A stretch of DNA of 20,681 nt, from the NCBI GenBank assembly GCA_002316215.1, contig DCDB01000172.1:1-20681 (forward strand), read 5' to 3'. This document shows positions 15,219 to 20,681 of the stretch, one piece after another. Numbering within the stretch: position 1 is the first letter of the stretch; each line of letters begins with the position of its first letter. A model generated the notes under the pieces. It saw only the letters and a list, made by a program, of their open reading frames with translations, had not been told where the DNA came from and ran no database searches. The translations under genes were made by a program, and so were the position numbers. The DNA is from Lachnospiraceae bacterium UBA1066. GTDB taxonomy: Bacteria; Bacillota; Clostridia; Lachnospirales; Lachnospiraceae.

Positions 15219-16424
15219 ATGACAATTAAAGAGCGGTTGGACGGGAAGACAATATTAATCTGGGGATATGGACGCGAGGGAAAATCCACCGAGCGTTTTA
15301 TCAAGACCTTCTGCGATGTAAAAAGTCTGGAGATATATGAAGGAAAGGAAGACGGAATTGACGCCGGGAAATATGATTATATCATTAAGAGCCCCGGGAT
15401 TTATGTAGATGCCACGAAGGCACAGTATACGTCGCAGACGGAGCTCTTCCTTGAGGAATTTTCCTCTCAGACCGTGGGAATCACGGGAACGAAAGGCAAG
15501 AGCACGACGTCCTCCATGCTGTATCAGGTCCTTCGGGCCTGTCTTGGGGAAAATGTACTTCTGGTCGGAAATATCGGCCTGCCCTGTCTTGACTATTACA
15601 GCCAGATCGATAAGGATACCGTCATTGTTTTCGAGATGTCCTGCCATCAGCTGAACTTTATTAAATATTCGCCGCATATCGCGGTTTTTCTTAATCTCTA
15701 CGAGGAACACCTGGACTATTACGGAACCGTCGAAAAGTATTTTGCGGCTAAGAAGAACATTACGACGCACCAGGCAAAAGACGATTTCGTGTATCTGGGG
15801 GACAATGTGCCGGAAATCGATACTCCGGCGCACAAAGAAATAATTTCATTTGACGCGCCGGAAGCTTTTAAACTGCAGCTCAAAGGAATTCATAATCAGT
15901 TCAATGCCAGATTCGTATACGCCATCTGTACGGAGAGATTCGGCTGCAATAGCGAAGCGGTGAAGAAGGGAATTGAAGCCTTCAGGGGACTTTCCCACAG
16001 GCTGGAATACGTGGCAAATATAGGCGGAGTAGATTATTATAATGACTCCATATCAACCATTCCGGAAGCGACCATTGCGGCGGCGCAGAGCATTTCCAAT
16101 GTGAAGACTGTCATGATCGGCGGCATGGACAGGCATATCCATTACAATATCCTGATTGATTTTATTAAAGAGCATCCGGGATATAATTACATCCTTTCTT
16201 ATGCGTCCGGAAAGCGGATATTTCAGGAAGTAAATGGCTTAAAGAACTGCTTCTATGAAGAAGCACTGCCGGAGGCTGTTGCTCTGGCAAAGGTGATTAC
16301 GCCTGCAGGCTCGGCCTGTCTCTTTTCGCCTGCTGCCGCATCCTATGGCTACTTCAAAAATTTTGAGGAGCGTGGAGATGCTTATGTCCGTCTGGTGAAG
16401 GGTGGAGAAAGCTGCAAAAACTGA
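15219..16424 (+). CDS. murD: MurD-like UDP-N-acetylmuramoyl-L-alanine--D-glutamate ligase (short, divergent)
   Basis: The 401-residue Mur ligase carries an N-terminal Rossmann-like 'IWGYGREGKS' (14-23), the ATP loop GTKGKST (90-96), E139 in 'EMSCHQL', H164 in 'NLYEEHLDYYG' and the probable carbamylated K178 in 'YFAAKKNI'. Also visible are 'GIHNQFNARFVYA' and a C-terminal 'GLSHRLEYVANIGGVDYYNDSISTIPEAT' (in parts). MurD adds D-glutamate to UDP-MurNAc-L-Ala in the cytoplasm. This protein is about 45-55 residues shorter than usual MurD and is not in a division/cell-wall cluster, so it could be a paralogue with another amino-acid substrate. The flanking CapA-family gene leaves room for a glutamate-polymer or capsule role, but no CapB or CapC is present. 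Confidence 0.82.
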   Translation: MTIKERLDGKTILIWGYGREGKSTERFIKTFCDVKSLEIYEGKEDGIDAGKYDYIIKSPGIYVDATKAQYTSQTELFLEEFSSQTVGITGTKGKSTTSSMLYQVLRACLGENVLLVGNIGLPCLDYYSQIDKDTVIVFEMSCHQLNFIKYSPHIAVFLNLYEEHLDYYGTVEKYFAAKKNITTHQAKDDFVYLGDNVPEIDTPAHKEIISFDAPEAFKLQLKGIHNQFNARFVYAICTERFGCNSEAVKKGIEAFRGLSHRLEYVANIGGVDYYNDSISTIPEATIAAAQSISNVKTVMIGGMDRHIHYNILIDFIKEHPGYNYILSYASGKRIFQEVNGLKNCFYEEALPEAVALAKVITPAGSACLFSPAAASYGYFKNFEERGDAYVRLVKGGESCKN

Positions 16425-16615
16425 TATAAGGCATACGCAGGAATTCTATATGGTTTATGCAGATTGCAGAAAGCCACAGACAATTTTCTTCAGCGGAAGA
16501 CTATAAGATGTCCCGGAAGCTGAAGAATCATAATGAGAAGTGCCGGATTCAGAATGCCGGATTTTAATGCTGAATGCAGAAGGAAGAGTATAGGATTGAT
16601 AATGAAGGGTATGAG
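16425..16615 (+). other. Intergenic region with degenerate 14-bp repeats
   Basis: TGCCGGATT occurs at 16541-16549 and 16555-16563 (14-bp period), with weaker copies to about 16580. GAAGGG (16604-16609) serves as ribosome site for the start at 16616. No clear promoter or terminator was seen, so the MurD-like and CapA-like genes may share a transcript. Confidence 0.4.
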
Positions 16616-17782
16616 ATGAAGGACAGGACATCACTGGTTTTTACAGGAGATATCGGGTTCGACCGTTATATGGACGGTCAGTGGAACGATGAGGAGCTTC
16701 TTTCCGGGGAGGTTCTCGATTTTCTGCACAGCGGCGATCACGTGATTGCCAATGTGGAGGGACCGCTTGTGCGTCACCTGGCGAATACGGCCACAAGCGG
16801 CGCGGTTCAGCTGATGCACACGATGAATCCCGATGCTGTTAAAGTCCTGCGGAAAATGAAGGCTGATATCTGGAATCTGTGCAACAACCACATTATGGAT
16901 GCCGGGGAAGAGGGCATGCGCAGCACGCTTGCGGAAGCGGAGAAGGAAGGCGTGCGGACGATCGGCGCCGGCATGAATATCGAAGAGGCGCGGACACCGG
17001 TGATTCTGGATGAGGCGGGCGGCATCGGTCTTTTCGGTGTCGGCTATCGCCGGGGCTGCAAGCCGGCCGGCGAAGCTAAAGCCGGATGCTATTGCTGGAA
17101 TGAGATGGAGGCTATCCAGGAAACTATCGCAGAGATTAAGCGAAAATGCCGCTGGTGCGTCGTCGTTTCCCATGGCGGCGAAGAGTTTACGGCCCTGCCG
17201 TCGCCCTATACGCGGGACCGGTATCTGGAGTATCTTAAGATGGGGGCGGACATCGTCGTTTCGCACCATCCCCACGTGCCGATGAACTACGAGACAGTCG
17301 GGGACAAAGCAATCTTTTATTCCCTGGGGAATTTCATTTTCGACACGGACTATCAGAGGGCGCAGTACCATACGGATATCGGCCTGCTCATCAAAATCAA
17401 CTTTTCCAGGGAGGCATTTTCATTCGAGCCTTTCGGGCTTAAAATCGTGCGCGGCCCGGAGCACGTCGTAAAAGGCGAAATCCCGCAGATTTTCAGGAAC
17501 GTTCAGGAAAAAGACTATCGGCTGCTGGCTCCTCTGTCGGCGAAAATGTTTATTGCGGCCACGAAGCGGCAGCAGATTTACATGAATCCCAAAGAATATG
17601 AAAACGCTTCGGAAGAAAAGTGGAAAAAGAATTTCTCCAATCCGAAGCGAAGCGGGCGCGTTCCCGGCGAAGGACTTGACTTTGCCATTATCTGCCCGCT
17701 TGCGGAGCGGGAAAAAGAAAAAGAGTGGAAAAAAAGCCGGATGGAGGATGTGAAAGAATACATTCTGGGACAAATGACTTAA
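16616..17782 (+). CDS. CapA-family (poly-gamma-glutamate/capsule type) protein, soluble
   Basis: The 388-residue protein is of the CapA/PgsA family with a calcineurin-like fold. Motifs in order: 'FTGDIGFDR' (D12), 'NVEG' (46-49), 'LCNNHIMDAG' (NNH 90-92), 'VVSHGGEEF', 'VSHHPHVP' (H217, H218, H220) and 'FYSLGNFIFD'. These are the usual metal-site and family residues. PgsA/CapA of Bacillus has an N-terminal membrane anchor; none is seen here, so this copy is probably cytoplasmic and its role is open (hydrolase/phosphatase-like activity is possible). The start is set at ATG 16616 because GAAGGG lies six bases upstream; ATG 16574 would add 14 residues without a ribosome site. It follows the MurD-like gene and is followed by a tandem repeat array. 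Confidence 0.85.
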   Translation: MKDRTSLVFTGDIGFDRYMDGQWNDEELLSGEVLDFLHSGDHVIANVEGPLVRHLANTATSGAVQLMHTMNPDAVKVLRKMKADIWNLCNNHIMDAGEEGMRSTLAEAEKEGVRTIGAGMNIEEARTPVILDEAGGIGLFGVGYRRGCKPAGEAKAGCYCWNEMEAIQETIAEIKRKCRWCVVVSHGGEEFTALPSPYTRDRYLEYLKMGADIVVSHHPHVPMNYETVGDKAIFYSLGNFIFDTDYQRAQYHTDIGLLIKINFSREAFSFEPFGLKIVRGPEHVVKGEIPQIFRNVQEKDYRLLAPLSAKMFIAATKRQQIYMNPKEYENASEEKWKKNFSNPKRSGRVPGEGLDFAIICPLAEREKEKEWKKSRMEDVKEYILGQMT

Positions 17783-17947
17783 GAAGCCGGATGAAAAAGC
17801 CGGAATGAAAAGACGGAATGAAAAGACGGAATGAAAAGACGGAATGAAAAGACGGAATGAAAAAGCCGGAATGAAAAGAAAGAGTGAAAAGAAAGAGTGA
17901 AAAGAAAGAGTGAAAAGAAAGAGTGAAAAGAAAGAGTGAAAAGACGT
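17774..17947 (+). repeat. 13-14-bp tandem array from the CapA stop to the GNAT start
   Basis: Eleven full units run from 17791 to 17935 with a diverging twelfth at 17936. Two are 14 bp (17791, 17857: ATGAAAAAGCCGGA). Four are ATGAAAAGACGGA (17805-17856), one is ATGAAAAGAAAGA (17871), and four are GTGAAAAGAAAGA (17884-17935). The end of the CapA gene itself (ATGACTTAAGAAGCCGG, 17774-17790) looks like a founding copy. Every unit carries an ATG or GTG, shifted in frame from its neighbour. Confidence 0.93.
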
Positions 17948-18550
17948 ATGGGAAATACTGAAGGTGAGTTATATTCTGAAGTAGATTGCATTGAGACAAA
18001 GCACGGACGGCTGAACGTCCGACAGTGCAGGGAGGCGGATTTAGACAGTATTCTGGAACTTCAGGATGCTGTTTTTAAATTTCTGGAAAATCAGGATGTG
18101 CTGCGCAGGAATACGCCGCAGATCCTGCGGCAGTGCCTGCAGGAACCGAACTTTACGGTTGGGGTTTATGACAGGGAAAGACTGGTTGGCCTCGCCGTGT
18201 TGGTCGAGCCATCCGGCGGCGAAACCGATTTAAGGAAAAACCTCAAATGCCACACGGTCGAGAAAGCAGCGGATTTTAAATTGGTCATGGTTCGGAAAGA
18301 ATACCGGGGGCTCGGCCTGCAGCACTTCTTAATGCAGCTTTTGGAAGAGAAAGCCGCTGCAAAAGGCTATAAATATTTATGTGTTTCAGTATCTCCCGAC
18401 AACATCTACAGCCGGCGAAACATCATCGGTGCCGGATATGAATTCGATCACAGAGAAAAGCTGTACGGCGGGCTCGACAGGGAAGTGTATGTTAAAAATC
18501 TTTTTTTTAGTAATCTGCATAAAGATATCACTTGCATCGGGAATTTGTGA
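17948..18550 (+). CDS. GNAT-family N-acetyltransferase
   Basis: About 200 residues. GNAT features: 'NVRQCREADLDSILELQDAV' (first strand and helix), 'ERLVGLAVLVE', acetyl-CoA motif A 'KLVMVRKEYRGLGLQHFLM' (R-G-L-G-L), and a late 'NIYSRRNIIGAGYEF' matching motif B. Such enzymes move acetyl from acetyl-CoA to an amine; the acceptor cannot be told. ATG 17948 is chosen, though GTG 17936, inside the last repeat unit, is in the same frame and would add four residues. Neither has a clear ribosome site, so initiation may rely on the purine-rich repeat array or on coupling. It is downstream of the CapA-like gene, possibly in one transcript. Confidence 0.82.
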   Translation: MGNTEGELYSEVDCIETKHGRLNVRQCREADLDSILELQDAVFKFLENQDVLRRNTPQILRQCLQEPNFTVGVYDRERLVGLAVLVEPSGGETDLRKNLKCHTVEKAADFKLVMVRKEYRGLGLQHFLMQLLEEKAAAKGYKYLCVSVSPDNIYSRRNIIGAGYEFDHREKLYGGLDREVYVKNLFFSNLHKDITCIGNL

Positions 18551-18675
18551 AAGAAATTAATGAGGAACTTTTTTAAACAATACAAAATATTCAGATGATA
18601 TGTCCACAGAGGAATGGAAGACAATGAATGATTCATTTTAAATGCAATTTTTGTCCATTATTATTTCCGCATTTG

Positions 18676-18684
18676 TGATATGAT
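18676..18684 (+). promoter_or_regulatory. Extended -10 promoter for the M3 peptidase gene
   Basis: TGATATGAT combines a TGn extension with a TATGAT box; no good -35 is seen at 17 nt, as is common with extended -10 promoters. It implies a leader of about 115 nt. Confidence 0.45.
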
Positions 18685-18698
18685 GATAAATCAGAGTT

Positions 18699-18774
18699 GA
18701 GCAGGCAGTCGGTTTTTATGCCGACTGAGTTGTTCGGCTTAGACAGTGATTTTATTTTTATCCCTGCTGCACCA
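18699..18774 (+). other. Structured 5' leader of the M3 peptidase gene
   Basis: A 7-bp hairpin CAGTCGG (18705-18711)/CCGACTG with loop TTTTTATG lies inside a possible longer-range pairing AGCAGG/CCTGCT (about 18700 and 18765). It does not match a riboswitch class recognised by eye and has no adjoining T-rich terminator. Confidence 0.35.
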
Positions 18775-18805
18775 GATTATATTTATAAACTTAAGGAGAA
18801 CTTTT

Positions 18806-20482
18806 ATGAAATTTTCTGATATGCCCTATTCCCGCGTGGATGCTTCGGAATTTGAGGCATCCGTCTCTACCCTTATGCAGGAACTGGATTCTGCGCCGGA
18901 CGGCGCGGCAGCATTTGCCGTCCATGAAAAGTTTTATAAATTGCACGACAAAATGATGACAATGATGACGCTGGCGGAAATCCGCCACGACATCGATATG
19001 AAGGATCCGGTTTACGAGGCGGAGCAGGATTTTTACGATGCCCAGGGGCCGGTGTTCCGGAACCTTGTGACAGATTACGGCCGGAAGCTTTTCGCATCGC
19101 CGTACCGCGGATTCCTGACGGAGAAAATCGGGCCGGTTGCCTTTAAGAATGTTGAGCTTGCCATGCGGGCGATGAATGAGGAACTGATTCCCTTATGCAA
19201 AGAGGAAAATGAACTTACGACGCGCTACGGCAAGCTTCTGGCGACGGCGGAGATTGACTGGCACGGTGAAAAGCTTAATCTTTCGCTTATGAATCCTTAT
19301 CTTCACAGTGCTGACCGCGCCGTCCGTAAAGAAGCCTGGGAGAAATATGTGGCGCTTTTTACGGCAAATGAAGACGAACTGGATGAGATTTATGACCGTC
19401 TGATCAAGAACCGTACGGCACAGGGCCGGAAGATGGGGTACGATACTTATGTTCCGCTCGGCTATGACCGCATGAACCGCAATTCTTACGGGAGGAGCGA
19501 GATAGAAGAATTCCGGAAACAGGTTAAAACGGACTGGGTGCCGTTTGCCGAGAAGATCCATGAAGCCAGACGCGTGCGCTTAGGGCTGGACCGGCTTTCC
19601 TATATTGACGAAGGCGTATCTTTCCTGAACGGGAATCCGAAGCCAGTCGGGACACCGGAGGAAATTCTCGCAGCCGGAGGCCGCATGTATGGTAAGCTTT
19701 CGCCCGAGACGGCGGAATTTTATCATTTTATGCGTGAAAATGAGCTTTTTGACGTGCTCGGACGGAAGACGAAGCGGGTCGGCGGCTACATGACCTTCCT
19801 GCCGGACTACAACGCGCCTTTCATTTTCGCAAATTTCAATGGAACAAGCGGAGATGTGGACGTGATTACGCATGAGTGCGGACACGCGTTCCAGGGCTAT
19901 CTTGCAGCGAAGGATCCGATCCGTGAACACATGGATATTACGATGGAAACGGCGGAGATCCATTCCATGTCGATGGAATTCTTTACGGAGCCGTGGATGG
20001 AGATGTTCTTCGGAGAACGGGCAGATGACTACCGGAAGATGCATTTTGAAGATGCGGCAGTTTTTATTCCGTATGGGACGATGGTGGATGAATTCCAGCA
20101 TATCGTTTATGACGATCCCGGACTTACGCCGAAGGCGCGGAAGGCGACCTGGCGTGACCTCGAGAAGCAGTACAAGCCGCATCTTAACTACGATGGCTGC
20201 CCGTATTACGAAGCCGGCGGCTTCTGGCAGAAACAGCATCATATCTATGACCTGCCGTTTTATTATATCGACTATTGTTTAGCCCAGACCTGTGCGCTTG
20301 AATATAAGAACTGGATGGACAGGGATTACCAGGAAGCATGGCAGAGTTATCTTAAACTTTGCAATCTTTCTGCATCGGATTTCTACGGCGGACTGCTTAA
20401 GAAGGCCGGACTTGAGATTCCGTTCGAAGACGGGTGCCTTGCGCATCTTGCACGGGGGCTCGAAGAAAAGCTGCTGGGGTAA
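18806..20482 (+). CDS. M3-family oligoendopeptidase (PepF-like)
   Basis: The 558-residue cytoplasmic zinc peptidase (thimet/oligoendopeptidase F family) has no signal peptide. The active site is 'HECGHAF' (zinc ligands H356 and H360, catalytic E357). The probable third ligand is E384 in 'METAEIHSMSMEFF'. A late 'YYIDYCLAQTCALEY' segment and 'FNGTSGDVDVITHECGH' are family features, and the length is normal. Such enzymes cut short peptides and support peptide recycling or nutrition. The start is ATG 18806, with AAGGAG (18793-18798) seven bases upstream; ATG 18746 in the same frame lacks a ribosome site. It has its own promoter region and structured leader, and its stop codon begins a 14-bp tandem array. 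Confidence 0.93.
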   Translation: MKFSDMPYSRVDASEFEASVSTLMQELDSAPDGAAAFAVHEKFYKLHDKMMTMMTLAEIRHDIDMKDPVYEAEQDFYDAQGPVFRNLVTDYGRKLFASPYRGFLTEKIGPVAFKNVELAMRAMNEELIPLCKEENELTTRYGKLLATAEIDWHGEKLNLSLMNPYLHSADRAVRKEAWEKYVALFTANEDELDEIYDRLIKNRTAQGRKMGYDTYVPLGYDRMNRNSYGRSEIEEFRKQVKTDWVPFAEKIHEARRVRLGLDRLSYIDEGVSFLNGNPKPVGTPEEILAAGGRMYGKLSPETAEFYHFMRENELFDVLGRKTKRVGGYMTFLPDYNAPFIFANFNGTSGDVDVITHECGHAFQGYLAAKDPIREHMDITMETAEIHSMSMEFFTEPWMEMFFGERADDYRKMHFEDAAVFIPYGTMVDEFQHIVYDDPGLTPKARKATWRDLEKQYKPHLNYDGCPYYEAGGFWQKQHHIYDLPFYYIDYCLAQTCALEYKNWMDRDYQEAWQSYLKLCNLSASDFYGGLLKKAGLEIPFEDGCLAHLARGLEEKLLG

Positions 20483-20584
20483 GAATGTTGGAGCAAGACT
20501 GGTGAGGTAAAACTGGTGAGTTAAAACTGGTGAGTTAAAACTGCTGGGGTAAAACTGCTAAGGCAAAACTGCTGGGGAAAGTTG
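20473..20584 (+). repeat. 14-bp tandem array starting at the M3 peptidase stop codon
   Basis: Eight 14-bp units in register begin at 20473, which includes the last codons and TAA (20480-20482). Units at 20501, 20515 and 20529 read GGTGAGKTAAAACT. Units at 20543 and 20557 are GCTGGGGTAAAACT and a variant. The unit at 20543 matches the gene end (GCTGGGGTAAGAAT) at 12 of 14 positions. Confidence 0.88.
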
Positions 20585-20645
20585 ATAAGGCAGAACGTTG
20601 CGAAAGGCGAATACAATTTTGTGAAATCGTATTTTGACCGGTACT

Positions 20646-20681
20646 ACCCGTAAACTCAGAAGAAATTAAGAATTTACGGGT
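20646..20681. terminator. Terminator-like hairpin cut by the window edge
   Basis: Arms of 12 bp with one mismatch (ACCCGTAAACTC 20646-20657 and its partner 20670-20681) enclose a 12-nt loop. The window ends at the base of the stem, so a T-run cannot be checked. It is placed to end the M3 peptidase transcript. Confidence 0.5.

Noticed and set aside
17781..17947. CRISPR array
   Set aside because: Units of 13-14 bp follow each other directly with no spacers, and no cas genes are present.
17688..17999. Repetitive Phe/Ser/His-rich minus-strand proteins over the repeat array
   Set aside because: They are translations of the minisatellite with no ribosome site or known domain.

Overview
The window looks like chromosomal DNA from a Gram-positive anaerobe of the Clostridia, most likely Lachnospiraceae. 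The clues are AGGAGG-type ribosome sites, TTG/GTG starts, lipobox lipoproteins as ABC binding proteins, an L-box lysine riboswitch, a YesM/YesN-type two-component system and moderate G+C. This placement is inference. No rRNA, tRNA, CRISPR array, transposase or prophage gene was seen.

Left part (1-2340): the 3' end of an amidohydrolase-like gene that lacks two expected metal-binding histidines, then a membrane HD-GYP c-di-GMP phosphodiesterase with a TTG start. A bidirectional hairpin terminator closes this part.

Minus-strand operon (2348-5338): a polar amino-acid ABC transporter (lipoprotein binding protein, permease, ATPase). It is transcribed from a TTGACA/TAGGAT promoter through a lysine riboswitch and terminator, so lysine is the probable substrate.

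Sugar-sensing and uptake block (5387-15057, plus strand): a membrane-anchored sugar-binding protein, a LytS/YesM-type histidine kinase, a YesN-type AraC response regulator and a XylF-like lipoprotein form a tightly packed sensing operon that ends in a strong terminator. Next comes a ChvE-GguA-GguB (MmsAB) multiple-monosaccharide ABC transporter with its own terminator. The natural reading is a three-component system (extracellular binding protein + kinase + regulator) that controls the adjacent transporter, like clostridial XylFII-LytS-YesN. The unusual point is three different periplasmic-binding-fold proteins in one locus.

Right part (15219-20681): a short, divergent MurD-like ligase, a soluble CapA-family protein, a GNAT acetyltransferase and an M3-family oligoendopeptidase. 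A truncated terminator-like hairpin lies at the window edge.

The most unexplained signal is a set of short tandem arrays lying directly after stop codons: 16-bp units after HD-GYP, 13-14-bp units after CapA, and 14-bp units after the M3 peptidase. The units resemble the last codons plus stop of the preceding gene. One array runs into the start region of the GNAT gene. Other notable signals are a 57-bp palindrome and an almost leaderless TATAAT-ATG arrangement ahead of the sensing operon, and strong hairpins after the binding-protein gene in both transporter operons.
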